Under the pieces are notes generated by a model. The model saw only the letters and a list, made by a program, of their open reading frames with translations. It made no database searches and was not told the DNA's origin. A stretch of DNA of 64,000 bases, taken from the NCBI GenBank assembly GCA_963712485.1, contig CAVQID010000017.1, positions 33,851 through 97,850 of the forward strand, given 5' to 3'. Source of the DNA: JALORV01 sp963712485 (GTDB lineage Bacteria; Pseudomonadota; Gammaproteobacteria; Burkholderiales; Burkholderiaceae_F). The first letter of the stretch is position 1; every line of letters begins with the position of its first letter. Positions 17,316-26,550 of this stretch are shown piece by piece. Both the position numbers and the translations under genes were made by a program.

Positions 17316-17896
17316 CACTGCGCGTCGACCTGGCGCAGATCGCCGAGTGGGTGGCGCCCGGCAGCCGGGTGCTCGACCTCGGTTGCGGCGACGGATCGCT
17401 GATTGCGCACCTGCGCGACGCGAAGTCCTGCCGCGGCTATGGGGTGGAGATCGACGACGATCACGTGGCCCGCTGCGTGAAGGAGGGCATCAACGTCGTG
17501 CAGCAGAACCTCGATGCCGGGCTGCGCATGTTCACCGACAACATGTTCGACACCGTCGTGCTGTCGCAGACACTGCAGGCCATGCACAACGTCGAAGGAA
17601 TTCTGCGCGAGATGGCGCGCGTTGCCCGGCAGGGCATCGTGAGCTTCCCCAATTTCGGCCACTGGCGCCATATCGTTTCGTTGCTTGCGGGTCGCATGCC
17701 GGTCACCCGGCAGATTCCCTACCAATGGTTCGACACGCCGAACATCCACCTGTGCACGCTGAAGGATTTCGAGATACTCGCTGCACGCGTCGGACTGACG
17801 ATTACCGGGCGCTCGGTGCTGGCGGAAGGACAACCGGTCTCGTTTGCGCCCGCGCTGCGTGCGACGGTCGCTATCTATCGCTTCGAGGCGCGCTGA
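17312..17896 (+). CDS. metW: Methionine biosynthesis protein MetW
   Basis: A 194-residue methyltransferase-fold protein with SAM-binding motif VLDLGCGDGSLIAHL near residue 20 and the MetW-typical NVVQQNLDAGL, SFPNFGHWRHI and PYQWFDTPNIHLCTLKDFE. MetW works with MetX in homoserine acylation. It is translationally coupled to metX. Its last 22 nt overlap the 3' end of ampG on the opposite strand. Confidence 0.94.
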   Translation: MTLRVDLAQIAEWVAPGSRVLDLGCGDGSLIAHLRDAKSCRGYGVEIDDDHVARCVKEGINVVQQNLDAGLRMFTDNMFDTVVLSQTLQAMHNVEGILREMARVARQGIVSFPNFGHWRHIVSLLAGRMPVTRQIPYQWFDTPNIHLCTLKDFEILAARVGLTITGRSVLAEGQPVSFAPALRATVAIYRFEAR

Positions 17897-19332
17897 GCCC
17901 CGTGTTGCGATAGCGCGTCGGCAGTTGGCGGGGAGGAGGCGACGGGCAGGGCGCTGACGCGGCCCGCAAGCCAGACCAGCAGCAGCACCGGAATCCCCAG
18001 CGCGGCAGTCGAATAGAAGAACGCGATGTACCCATGGGCGTCGACAAAGGCACCCGAGAACCCGGCGACGAATTTCGGCAGCAGCAGCATCACCGACGAA
18101 AACAGCGCGTACTGCGTCGCCGAATAGGCGACGTTGGTGAGTCCCGACAGGTAGGCGATGAAGGCCGCGGACGCGATGCCGGCCGACAGATTGTCGGCGG
18201 AGATCACCAGAATCAGCCCCGTCAGGTCGTGGCCTCGCGTTGCAAGCCAGGCGAAGAGCAGGTTCGATGTGGCCGACAGGACCGCGCCGAGCATCAGTAC
18301 GCGGATGACGCCGAATCGCAGCGTCAACGCGCCGCCGAGGAATGCGCCGGCGAGCGTCATTGCCACGCCGTAGGCTTTTGATACTGCGGCGACCTCATCC
18401 TTGCTGTAGCCCATGTCCACGTAGAACGGGTTGGCCATGATGCCCATGACGACATCCGAGATGCGGTAGGTGGCGATCAGCGCAAGCAGCAGCAGTGCGT
18501 GCCAACGGTAGCGCCGCAGGAAGTCCGCGAAGGGGCCGAGGACCGCAACCTGCAGCCAGGCCACGAGTCGCTCGATCCAAGACCCGCCCCTCGCGCCCGG
18601 AAAGACGATCAGCGATACCGACGACGACTTGGCCGGTTCCGGTGACAGCAGTACCGCGGCAACGCCAACGACCATCGTTGCCGCCATGGACAGATAGGCG
18701 GTCGACCATGCGCTGGCGTGGTACCCGTCGTCGCCCGCCGCGCGCGCGGCGATCCACAGCACGCCCGCGCCCGCCCAGATCATCGCCAGCCGGTAGCCGG
18801 TCTGGTACATCGCGGCGAGTGCCCCCTGCTTCTCGACCGACGCAGATTCGATGCGGTAGGCATCGAGTGCGATGTCCTGCGTTGCCGAAGCGAAGGCCAC
18901 CACGAGCGCGGCGATGGTCAGTGCGCGCAGGCCCGCCTGCGGATCGCTGAAGGCCATCGCGACCAGGCCACAGATGATGACGGCCTGTGACAGCAACAGC
19001 CACGCGCGACGGCGGCCGAAAAGGCGCGTCAGGCCGGGAAGCGGCAGTCGATCGACGAGCGGCGCCCAGGCCCACTTGAACCCGTAGGCGAGGCCGACCC
19101 AGGACAGGTAGCCGATCGTTGCGCGGTCGATGCCGGCTTCGCGCAGTCGAAACGACAGCGTGCCGAGAACCAGCAGCAGCGGCAGCCCGGCCGCGAAACC
19201 GAGAAAGAACATTCGCAGCGCGGCGGGCTCGGTGTAGACGCGCAGGATGGCGCTCCATGAACGGCGCGCAGTCGGTACCGCTGATGTGGCGGGCGCGGCG
19301 GCGTCTGACGCGGAACGGATGTCACCTGGCAT
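17875..19332 (-). CDS. ampG: AmpG family muropeptide MFS transporter
   Basis: A 485-residue integral membrane protein with about 12-14 hydrophobic segments. Family features include FFLGFAAGLPLLLVLGTLSFRL near the N-terminus, GLAYGFKWAWAPLVDRLPLPGL, SATQDIALDAYRIE and SADNLSAGIASAAFIAYLSGL. AmpG imports anhydromuropeptides released by wall turnover for recycling, which fits the cell-wall genes elsewhere in the window. It converges on metW with a 22-bp overlap. Confidence 0.92.
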   Translation of the reverse strand: MPGDIRSASDAAAPATSAVPTARRSWSAILRVYTEPAALRMFFLGFAAGLPLLLVLGTLSFRLREAGIDRATIGYLSWVGLAYGFKWAWAPLVDRLPLPGLTRLFGRRRAWLLLSQAVIICGLVAMAFSDPQAGLRALTIAALVVAFASATQDIALDAYRIESASVEKQGALAAMYQTGYRLAMIWAGAGVLWIAARAAGDDGYHASAWSTAYLSMAATMVVGVAAVLLSPEPAKSSSVSLIVFPGARGGSWIERLVAWLQVAVLGPFADFLRRYRWHALLLLALIATYRISDVVMGIMANPFYVDMGYSKDEVAAVSKAYGVAMTLAGAFLGGALTLRFGVIRVLMLGAVLSATSNLLFAWLATRGHDLTGLILVISADNLSAGIASAAFIAYLSGLTNVAYSATQYALFSSVMLLLPKFVAGFSGAFVDAHGYIAFFYSTAALGIPVLLLVWLAGRVSALPVASSPPTADALSQHGAQRASKR

Positions 19333-19604
19333 GAAGGCGTGCAGTGTAGTAGTGACTCGCGTCGCGCACGGGCGACGAGAACGGTATGGCCCCTCAGTCG
19401 ATCGACGTGCCCGTCGCGTCGCCGGGGTATACCGCCCGATGCAATGGCGCGATCATTCAGGCTCCGAACATGCTTGCGAACACCGGGCAATTCGCTTTGA
19501 TGGCACGCGCCCGCGCGTTCGATACTGACGGCAGCGGCCAGACGCCCGTCGGTGCGAAACGCCAATTGTCGTGCAAGTCGGATTCATGTCGCCGATCGAC
19601 TCGA

Positions 19605-19907
19605 ATGACCATTCAAACCCGTGAGCCGAGCGAGGCGTTGCGCCGCGTTCTCGAGAATGCGGTGATTCTGATCTTTGCCTCGCTGCTCGTGATGTCCGTG
19701 GCGCTGGCCCGCTATGACGGTGCGCTGCTGTGGGGCGGCGCCCTCATGGTGCTCTTTGCGCATGCCTGGGAGGGCCGCGCACAGCGCCGCCCGCAGGACG
19801 CGCCGGCCGGATCGTCACCGGCCGCGCCGCCCGCGCGTCGTTACGACACGTTGCGCTGGGTCGGCCTGGTGCTGGCCTGTGCCGGCGCGGCGGGTTTCGC
19901 CGTCTAG
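19605..19907 (+). CDS. Small two-helix membrane protein, function unknown
   Basis: A 100-residue frame from ATG 19605. It has two hydrophobic helices (about 17-47 and 82-100) separated by an Arg/Pro/Ala-rich loop. I did not recognise a family. The frame is open back to 19386, but that extension reads as non-coding. No strong ribosome-binding site is visible. The converging exonuclease III gene ends 58 nt away. Confidence 0.5.
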   Translation: MTIQTREPSEALRRVLENAVILIFASLLVMSVALARYDGALLWGGALMVLFAHAWEGRAQRRPQDAPAGSSPAAPPARRYDTLRWVGLVLACAGAAGFAV

Positions 19908-19965
19908 CCGCGGGCAGAACCACCGGCGCGCCTCGAGCAACTTGAGGACGGCGGCTGCCCATTCC

Positions 19966-20742
19966 CTAGAGCCGGCCGATGTAGTCGATGATCAACGGTG
20001 CATGATCGGAGAAGCGCTTGGCGGTATAGATCTCGGTGCGGCGCGCGCGCGCGGCAAAGGCGGGCGTGGCGATCTGGTAATCGATGCGCCAGCCGACATT
20101 CTTGGCCCAGGCCTGGCCGCGGTTGCTCCACCAGGTGTACTGCTCCGGGCGATCGTCCAGTCGACGGAACACGTCGACCCAGCCGTGCCGCTCGAATACG
20201 CCGGTCAGCCACTCGCGCTCCTGCGGCAGAAACCCCGAGTTCTTGCGGTTGCTGCGCCAGTTGCGCAGATCGATTTCTTTGTGCGCGATATTGATGTCGC
20301 CGCAGAACACGATCTCGCGGCCGCTGGCCCGAAGCTCGTTCAGGTGCGGCGCGAACTCAGACAGGAAGCGGTACTTCGCGTCCTGGCGTTCCGGGCCGGA
20401 CGATCCCGACGGGAAGTACACCGAGATGGCGGTGAAGTCCTTGAACTGCGCCTCGACGTAGCGTCCTTCGGCATCGAATTCGGCTGAACCGAAGCCGAGC
20501 CGTATCGCGCGCGGTTCCTTGGCCGCGTACAGCGCCGCACCGGCGTAGCCGCGCCGTTGGGCACAATGGAAAAACCCATGCATCCCGTGGGGAAACCGGA
20601 ATGCCTCGGGAATGTCGACCTCGTCCGCTTTGACCTCCTGCAGGCAGACGATGTCGGGCTCGGCGCGGCGCAGCCAGCGGAACATGCCCTTGGAGGCCGC
20701 TGAGCGGATGCCGTTGACGTTGAGCGTGACGATTCGCAACAC
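19966..20742 (-). CDS. xthA: Exodeoxyribonuclease III
   Basis: A Mg-dependent AP endonuclease and 3' repair exonuclease of the ExoIII/APE1 family. Motifs: LRIVTLNVNGIRSAASKG at the N-terminus, CLQEVKADE (metal-binding Glu), GDINIAHKEIDL, and the C-terminal SDHAPL. I chose GTG 20742, giving 258 residues that begin like family members; ATG 20787 would add 15 residues. The 5' end faces pyrE across about 120 bp. Confidence 0.92.
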   Translation of the reverse strand: MLRIVTLNVNGIRSAASKGMFRWLRRAEPDIVCLQEVKADEVDIPEAFRFPHGMHGFFHCAQRRGYAGAALYAAKEPRAIRLGFGSAEFDAEGRYVEAQFKDFTAISVYFPSGSSGPERQDAKYRFLSEFAPHLNELRASGREIVFCGDINIAHKEIDLRNWRSNRKNSGFLPQEREWLTGVFERHGWVDVFRRLDDRPEQYTWWSNRGQAWAKNVGWRIDYQIATPAFAARARRTEIYTAKRFSDHAPLIIDYIGRL

Positions 20743-20860
20743 GGATTCAAATGTCTTTGCAGTTCGGATTTCGGCGGCATTTTCCATCCTTTCGCCCCGC
20801 GCGCTGCGGCACAATGGGATTGGAACGACTCCAGTGGGCGGCGGGGCCCAGAGCAAAATC

Positions 20861-21538
20861 GTGCAGTCGCTGCGCCAGCAGTTCATCGAGTTCGCGTTGC
20901 AGGCGGGAGTCCTGCGCTTTGGTGAGTTCAGGACCAAGGCCGGGCGGCTGTCGCCGTATTTCTTCAACGCCGGACTCTTCAATCGCGGCGCGCTGCTGGG
21001 CCGACTTGCCCGCTTTTATGCGCAGACGCTGCTTGCGGCGCGCGCGGAAGGTCGCGTGCAGTTCGACATGCTGTTCGGTCCGGCCTACAAGGGCATCACG
21101 CTCGCCGCGGCCACTGCGGTCGCGCTGGCCGACCTCGGCACCGATGTGCCGTTCGCGTTCAACCGCAAGGAAGCCAAGGATCACGGTGAGGGTGGCGTCA
21201 TCGTCGGCGCGCCGTTGGCTGGGCGGGTGGTCATCATCGACGACGTGATCAGCGCCGGCACGTCAGTGCGTGAATCGGTTGAACTGATCCGTGGCGCGGG
21301 CGCCACGCCCGCAGCGGTCCTCATTGCGCTGGACCGGATGGAGCGCGCCGGGCCTGACGATGCGCTGTCGCCGCGGTCGGCCGTGCAGGAAGTCGAGGCG
21401 ATGTACCGGCTGCCGGTCTTGTCGATTGCAGCGCTCGACGACCTCATGCAGTTCCTGGCGGCAGAAACCGCCCAGGCCGAGCAGATTCGCGCGCACCGCC
21501 CGGCGGTCGAACGCTATCGGGAACGCTATGGCGCCTGA
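20861..21538 (+). CDS. pyrE: Orotate phosphoribosyltransferase
   Basis: Converts orotate and PRPP to OMP in pyrimidine synthesis. Typical PyrE features are FIEFALQAGVLRFGEFRTKAGRLSPYFFNAG, NRKEAKDHGEGG and the PRPP-binding loop VVIIDDVISAGTS. GTG 20861 gives 225 residues; GTG 20834 is an in-frame alternative, and the frame is open further upstream, so the exact start is uncertain. The 3' end overlaps the DUF4124 gene by 11 nt. Confidence 0.93.
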   Translation: MQSLRQQFIEFALQAGVLRFGEFRTKAGRLSPYFFNAGLFNRGALLGRLARFYAQTLLAARAEGRVQFDMLFGPAYKGITLAAATAVALADLGTDVPFAFNRKEAKDHGEGGVIVGAPLAGRVVIIDDVISAGTSVRESVELIRGAGATPAAVLIALDRMERAGPDDALSPRSAVQEVEAMYRLPVLSIAALDDLMQFLAAETAQAEQIRAHRPAVERYRERYGA

Positions 21539-22244
21539 CGCTGCAACGGCCCGCGGCACACTCGGGCTTGCCCTGGTGGCATGGATCTTTGTCGCGGCGA
21601 CGGCGTCGGCACAGACGCCTGTTCCCTCGGGAACGATGTTCAGTTGCGTCGCCAATGGCAAGACCTACTCGGCCGATCGCCCGCCACCCGAGTGTGTGAA
21701 CAGCGATATGCGCGAACTCAACCGCGACGGTTCGGTGCGCCGACTCATCCCGCGTCCGCTCACGGTCGAGGAACAGCGCGCGCGCGCACTCGAGGCCAAG
21801 AAGAAACTCGAGGACGATGAAAGAATGCTGGCGCAGCGGCGGCGGGATCGCTCGCTGCTCGAGGCTTACGCCAACGAAGACGAGATCGAAGCGGCTCGGA
21901 AGAAATCCCTCGAGAGTGCGGAGCAGGCGATCAAGCGTTCGCAGGAGCGCGCATTGAGCCTGGCCCAGGATCGCAGGCGACTCGACAATGAGGCCGAGTT
22001 CTACAAGAAGCGTGAGCAGCCCGACAGCCTGAAGCGCGCCTATGCACTGAATGCCCAGGCAGTGAGCGCGGAAGAAAAGATCATCGCCGAAGCACGCGGC
22101 GAGGCGACCCGGATCAACGAGCGCTTCGACGCCGAGAAAAAGCGCTTTAAGGAGCTGGTGGCGCAGGGCGCTCGCCCCGTGCAGCGCAACCCGGAAGCCG
22201 ACATCCTGCTGGACCCGCGCTTCCGCGACGCTTCGCGCCAGTAG
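21528..22244 (+). CDS. DUF4124-type secreted protein with coiled coil
   Basis: A 238-residue protein with a signal peptide (about 1-28) and a DUF4124-like N-terminal module: FSCVANGKTYSADRPPPEC, with paired Cys, then VRRLIPRPLTVEEQRAR. The rest is highly charged and helical (about 85-215), probably a coiled coil. Proteins of this kind follow pyrE or ppc-like genes in several Burkholderiales; the function is unknown. Its start lies inside the last codons of pyrE, suggesting coupling. Confidence 0.75.
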   Translation: MAPDAATARGTLGLALVAWIFVAATASAQTPVPSGTMFSCVANGKTYSADRPPPECVNSDMRELNRDGSVRRLIPRPLTVEEQRARALEAKKKLEDDERMLAQRRRDRSLLEAYANEDEIEAARKKSLESAEQAIKRSQERALSLAQDRRRLDNEAEFYKKREQPDSLKRAYALNAQAVSAEEKIIAEARGEATRINERFDAEKKRFKELVAQGARPVQRNPEADILLDPRFRDASRQ

Positions 22245-22669
22245 TCTGTTCCAACTCGCGACTTCCCCGGGCGAGGACACCGCCAGCCACCGCACGCGAC
22301 GGGACCGCTGCGGCGCCTGCGCGCGACCTCCTCCGACAGAGCCGGCAGACAGGCGGGTTAGCGGAACCTACCCCCGGGCTGGACTCGGCTACCGAGCCGG
22401 GGTGGCATCGCGTTTTGCTTCCGGCGGATTTCGAGGCACCTCCCGCATCCGTGACTGCTCACAGGCCCTGCCTCAACGCTGCCCGAGGCTGAGGCTTGAG
22501 CCGGCGTCATGCAATGAGGCGCTGCGGTTGCCGCCCTCTCGAATCGTGCCGGCGACCGGTCATCCGGGCCTTCCGGACTACCGCATATGGTTGATCGTCG
22601 CGTGGTCGGTGGAATGGGAAAATTTCCCATGTTGTCGGCTTGGCCCGACCTGCTCAACGAGGAGATTCG
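22245..22669. other. Non-coding stretch between the DUF4124 and DUF4382 genes
   Basis: Within these 425 nt I see no convincing gene, tRNA or recognised RNA family. A short CTCGG-CTA-CCGAG stem lies near 22382. Base composition resembles the flanks. The last 60 nt hold the leader of the lipoprotein gene with GAGGAG as ribosome-binding site. Confidence 0.5.
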
Positions 22670-23893
22670 ATGAGGAAGTTTTCAGCGGCCGTTCAATCGG
22701 CGGCCCTGTGCCTGGCGGGCGCGCTGGCGCTTGCATCCTGCGGCGGCGGTGATCCGGCGCCAGGCGCTCCCCCGCCCGCCCCGACGGGGCCCGCGCCCGG
22801 CGGCGGCGTCGGCAATTTGCGCGTCGCGCTCACCGACGCACCGGCGTGCGGCTTCGACCATGTCTATGTGACCGTAGATCGGGTTCGGGTGCACGGCTCG
22901 GTGTCGGCGAACGAAGGTGACGGCGGGTGGAGCGAGATTGTCGTCAACCCGTCACAACGCATCGACTTGCTGAGTCTCACCAACGGAGTTCTGGTCGAAC
23001 TGGGTCAGACGCCGCTGCCGGCGGGCCAGTACTCGCAGGTGCGACTGGGGCTGCGGGCCAATGGCGCCGGAACGCCAGCCAACGCGCTCGTGCTGACCGG
23101 CTCCGGCGGCGTCGAGGTTCCGCTCGATACGCCCAGCGCCGTGCAGAGTGGCCTGAAGCTGGTGCACGGATTCACCGTGCAGCCGAACCAGCTGGTCGAC
23201 CTGGTGCTGGATTTCGACGCCTGTCGCTCGATCGTTCGCCGTGGAAACAGTGGCTTGTACAACCTCAAGCCGGTGATTGCAGTGATCCCACGCTCCACGA
23301 CGGGGATCGTCGGGACGGTTGACCCCGTGCTCACGGGTGTAACGGTTTCAGCGCAGAGGCAGGGCATGGTCGTGCGCAGCACCGCGCCGAATGCCAATGG
23401 CGAATTCGTGCTCTCGGGACTGGATCCGGCGAAGGCGCCCTTTGACGTGGTATTCACGGCGGACAAGCGCACCACGACGGTCATCGCGAATGTTCCGGTG
23501 ACTCTGAATTTGACGACCCGCGTGAGCACGACGGCGGCGCCGATCACGCTGCCGGCAGCGACGATGGGCACGGCCAGCGGCACTGCGCTGCCGTTGGTAG
23601 CAGCCCCGGCGGTGCGCGCGCTGCAGGCTGTGGGCGTCGCCCCCAAGATCGAGGTTGCGCATGCGAACGCCGATGCGACCACCGGCGCGTACTCGATGAG
23701 CTTGCCGATCGAGGCCGCACGGCTGGCAACCTATTCGACAACCTTGCCGCTCACCTTCGCGCCGCAAAACGGCAGTGCAGCGACTTACACGCTCGAAGCG
23801 TTTGCGCCGGGCTATGCGACCCAGACCAAGGCCGTGACGGTGACGACGACGCCGTCCAGCAGCAACAACTTCACGCTGGTTGTCGCTCCCTGA
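22670..23893 (+). CDS. DUF4382 domain lipoprotein
   Basis: A 407-residue lipoprotein. Signal peptide and lipobox LALASC end at about residue 26, followed by a Gly/Pro-rich spacer. The DUF4382 domain (about 48-200) begins NLRVALTDAPACGFDHVYVTVDRVRVH and includes QYSQVRLGL and VLDFDACRSIV. C-terminal regions look like carboxypeptidase-regulatory or Ig-like beta modules (GIVGTVDPVLTGVTVSAQR; ANGEFVLSGL). The substrate or role is unknown; the protein is probably on the inner leaflet or surface of the outer membrane. RBS GAGGAG precedes ATG 22670. Confidence 0.82.
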   Translation: MRKFSAAVQSAALCLAGALALASCGGGDPAPGAPPPAPTGPAPGGGVGNLRVALTDAPACGFDHVYVTVDRVRVHGSVSANEGDGGWSEIVVNPSQRIDLLSLTNGVLVELGQTPLPAGQYSQVRLGLRANGAGTPANALVLTGSGGVEVPLDTPSAVQSGLKLVHGFTVQPNQLVDLVLDFDACRSIVRRGNSGLYNLKPVIAVIPRSTTGIVGTVDPVLTGVTVSAQRQGMVVRSTAPNANGEFVLSGLDPAKAPFDVVFTADKRTTTVIANVPVTLNLTTRVSTTAAPITLPAATMGTASGTALPLVAAPAVRALQAVGVAPKIEVAHANADATTGAYSMSLPIEAARLATYSTTLPLTFAPQNGSAATYTLEAFAPGYATQTKAVTVTTTPSSSNNFTLVVAP

Positions 23894-23930
23894 CCCTCAG
23901 GGCGATCTACGGACCCGTGCCATTGACGTG

Positions 23931-23965
23931 AAGGCGGCGCGGCAGCCCTTGGGTAGCGCCGCCTT
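23931..23965. terminator. Convergent terminator hairpin (DUF4382 gene / gatB)
   Basis: AAGGCGGCGC (23931-23940) pairs with GCGCCGCCTT (23956-23965) around a 15-nt loop; AA and TT flank the stem. It ends at the gatB stop codon and can serve transcripts from both sides. Confidence 0.7.
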
Positions 23966-25429
23966 CTAGGCCAGCTTGCGGCGCAGGATCTCGTTGACCT
24001 GCGCCGGATTGGCCTTGCCCTTCGTGGCCTTCATCGCCTGGCCCACCAGCGCGTTGAACGCCTTCTCCTTGCCGGATCGGAACTCCTCGACCGACCGGGT
24101 ATTGGCCGCGAGGATCTCGTCGACGATCTTCTCGATCGCGCCGATGTCCGAGATCTGACGCAAGCCGCGCGTCTCGATGACGGCGTCGGCGTCGTTCGCT
24201 TCGCCGGCCCACAGCGCAGCGAACACTTCCTTCGCGGTTTTGTTATTGATGGTGCCGTCGAGCACGCGCCGGATCAGCCCGGCGAGCTTTGCAGGCCCGA
24301 CCGGTGCGTTGTCGACCTCGCGTGACGACTCATTGAGCGCGGCCGAAAATTCCCCCATCACCCAGTTGGCAGCTGCCTTGCGATCGGCGACGGCCTGAGC
24401 CACGGCTTCGAAGTAACGCGCCAATTCCTTCGATGCCGTCAAAGTCTGCGCGTCGTACTCACTGAGGGCGTACTCGCGAGTGAAGCGCTCGCGCATCGCG
24501 CCGGGCAGTTCGGGTAGCTCGCCACGCACACGTTCGATCCACTGCGGCGAGATTTCGAGCGGCAGCAGGTCGGGGTCGGGAAAGTAGCGATAGTCCATCG
24601 CGTCTTCCTTGCTGCGCATCGATCGTGTCTCGTCGCGGTCCGGATCGTAGAGGCGCGTTTCCTGCACGACGGTCCCACCGTCTTCGATGAGCTCGATCTG
24701 ACGCCGTGCCTCGTACTCGATCGCCTGCTGCATGAAGCGGAAGCTATTGAGGTTCTTGATCTCGCAGCGCGTGCCGAACTCCGTCTGTCCGACCCGCCGC
24801 ACCGAGACGTTGGCGTCACAGCGGAACGACCCTTCCTGCATATTGCCGTCGCAGATACCCAGCCAGACGACGAGCGAGTGCAGCGCCTTCGCATAGGCAA
24901 CCGCTTCGGCCGCGGCGCCCGCCACGCTGGCCACGCGGATGTCGGGTTCCGAGACGATTTCCAGCAGAGGCGTTCCGGCGCGGTTCAGATCGATGCCGGA
25001 CATGCCGTGGAAGTCCTCGTGCAGTGATTTGCCGGCATCTTCCTCAAGGTGCGCACGGGTCAGGCGCATCGTCTTGACGTACGAATCGCCCCCCTTCGGC
25101 TGCACGACGAACGGTAGGGTTCCGCCCTGAACGACGGGAATCTCGTACTGGCTGATCTGGTAGCCCTTCGGCAGGTCGGGATAGAAATAATTCTTGCGCG
25201 CAAAGATGCTGCGCGGCGCGATCGTCGCGCCGATCGCCAGACCGAACCGGATGGCGCGCTCGACCGCACCGCGGTTGAGCACCGGCAGCGTACCCGGCAA
25301 CGCGACATCGATGACGCTCGCGTGCGTATTCGGCAGCGCGCCGAAGGCGGTGGATGCGCCGGAAAAGATCTTGCTCGAGGTCGTCAGTTGCGCATGAGTT
25401 TCGAGCCCGATCACCACTTCCCATGCCAT
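23966..25429 (-). CDS. gatB: Asp-tRNA(Asn)/Glu-tRNA(Gln) amidotransferase subunit B
   Basis: The 487-residue tRNA-binding and kinase-like subunit of GatCAB, which amidates misacylated Glu-tRNA(Gln) and/or Asp-tRNA(Asn). Clear motifs are WEVVIGLETHAQL, ARKNYFYPDLPKGYQISQYE, NRAGTPLLEIVSEPD, RCDANVSVRR and EIKNLNSFRFM; the C-terminal YqeY-like tail (about 410-487) is complete. It is the last gene of the gatC-gatA-(repeat protein)-gatB run, starting 11 nt after the preceding gene. Confidence 0.96.
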   Translation of the reverse strand: MAWEVVIGLETHAQLTTSSKIFSGASTAFGALPNTHASVIDVALPGTLPVLNRGAVERAIRFGLAIGATIAPRSIFARKNYFYPDLPKGYQISQYEIPVVQGGTLPFVVQPKGGDSYVKTMRLTRAHLEEDAGKSLHEDFHGMSGIDLNRAGTPLLEIVSEPDIRVASVAGAAAEAVAYAKALHSLVVWLGICDGNMQEGSFRCDANVSVRRVGQTEFGTRCEIKNLNSFRFMQQAIEYEARRQIELIEDGGTVVQETRLYDPDRDETRSMRSKEDAMDYRYFPDPDLLPLEISPQWIERVRGELPELPGAMRERFTREYALSEYDAQTLTASKELARYFEAVAQAVADRKAAANWVMGEFSAALNESSREVDNAPVGPAKLAGLIRRVLDGTINNKTAKEVFAALWAGEANDADAVIETRGLRQISDIGAIEKIVDEILAANTRSVEEFRSGKEKAFNALVGQAMKATKGKANPAQVNEILRRKLA

Positions 25430-25440
25430 CTCGGATGCTC

Positions 25441-26544
25441 CTAATGCAGGGTTTCGATCGGATCGGTGACGAGCAGGCGCCGCGCCTCGCGCTGCTCATG
25501 TGCGTAAGTGTCCCAAGCCATGGTGGCCATGACACGGTGCTGTTCGGCGTCAGTGGTACGCCCGAGTTTTTTCAACGCCGCCGCCATGTTGGCGTGCACG
25601 ATGGCGCGGATGTCGGCCGGCGTCGACTCGTCGACACGCTGCATCGCCGCCAGCAGCTGCGCATTGCCTTCATCACCGTTCCCAAGCTCGATGTGGCACT
25701 GCGCGCAATCGGCCATCGCCGCAGTGACTTCATGCAGGAAACCTTCGCCTTCGGCAGCCGGAAGATGGGCTTCGTAGAGCGCAAGCGCCTCGGCGTGGCG
25801 GCGCTGAAGCAGACGCATTTCCGCGAGCAGCAGGTGGTCAAGCGTCGTGTCGGGGCCCTCGGCCAGGCTGCCGGCAAACGCGATGCTCTTTTTCAACGCC
25901 GCGACCGCGCTCGTCAGCGTGGGCGCATCGAGCTCATCGAGCGCCGCGGCCTGACGGGCATGCGCGGCCTGAGTCAGTGCGCAGCGCTGCAACCAGCTGG
26001 CCATCGCGATATCGTCGTCGAGCCGGCGCACCACGTCCTCGGCTTCACGATATAGCCGACTTGCCTCCTCGTAGTCGTAAGCGTCCTGATGTAATGAGCC
26101 GAGTGCAAGCAACGCGCGATAACGCGACTCCAGCGTGGCAGCGGGGTTGGCAAGCACGTTGCGGGCGTAGCGCGCTGCTGCGCGAACGTCGTTCTCTCGC
26201 TGCATGAACAACGCCAGCGCGGACTCGCATTCGCCGACGAGCGCGAGGTCGCCGGCGCCGTGCCGGGCGCGCTCGGCCACGTCGAGCATGGCCAAGCGCG
26301 CGTCGTCGAAGCGTTTGGCAAAGTAAAGACAGATCGCATCGGCGTAGTCAAAGCGCAGGTCCAGCGCAGCCGGTGCTTCCGCCGGGCGGTCGCGTCGTGC
26401 GCCATCGAGAACCTCGCGTGCCTGCTCGACCTTGCCGAGACGCGCGAGAAGCACGACGCGGTCCTGCAGCCGGTGCGCCCGCTCGACCGGGTCGCGCGCG
26501 GCATCGATGAGCTTCTGATTGGAGGCAAGCAGGCGCTGCGACAT
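25441..26544 (-). CDS. Helical-repeat (TPR-like) protein inserted in the gat operon
   Basis: A 367-residue, almost wholly alpha-helical cytoplasmic protein without signal peptide or membrane segment. Repeated ~34-40-residue helix pairs with Ala/Gly/Tyr positions of TPRs are visible (AREVLDGARR; ALAYARNVLAN-like; EEASRLYREAEDVVRR; AEALALYEAHLPAA; NAQLLAAMQRVDES). No catalytic motif was found and I did not recognise a specific family. It begins 6 nt after gatA and ends 11 nt before gatB, so it is co-transcribed and probably translationally coupled with tRNA amidotransferase subunits. Confidence 0.75.
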   Translation of the reverse strand: MSQRLLASNQKLIDAARDPVERAHRLQDRVVLLARLGKVEQAREVLDGARRDRPAEAPAALDLRFDYADAICLYFAKRFDDARLAMLDVAERARHGAGDLALVGECESALALFMQRENDVRAAARYARNVLANPAATLESRYRALLALGSLHQDAYDYEEASRLYREAEDVVRRLDDDIAMASWLQRCALTQAAHARQAAALDELDAPTLTSAVAALKKSIAFAGSLAEGPDTTLDHLLLAEMRLLQRRHAEALALYEAHLPAAEGEGFLHEVTAAMADCAQCHIELGNGDEGNAQLLAAMQRVDESTPADIRAIVHANMAAALKKLGRTTDAEQHRVMATMAWDTYAHEQREARRLLVTDPIETLH

Positions 26545-26550
26545 CGCTCC

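Noticed and set aside
19386..19604. N-terminal extension of the small membrane protein
   Set aside because: Adds 73 residues with no hydrophobic or family pattern; the internal ATG 19605 is more credible.
22245..22669. Possible structured RNA (RNase P, 6S, cobalamin riboswitch)
   Set aside because: I looked for conserved cores of these RNAs on both strands and did not find them; only a short stem is visible.
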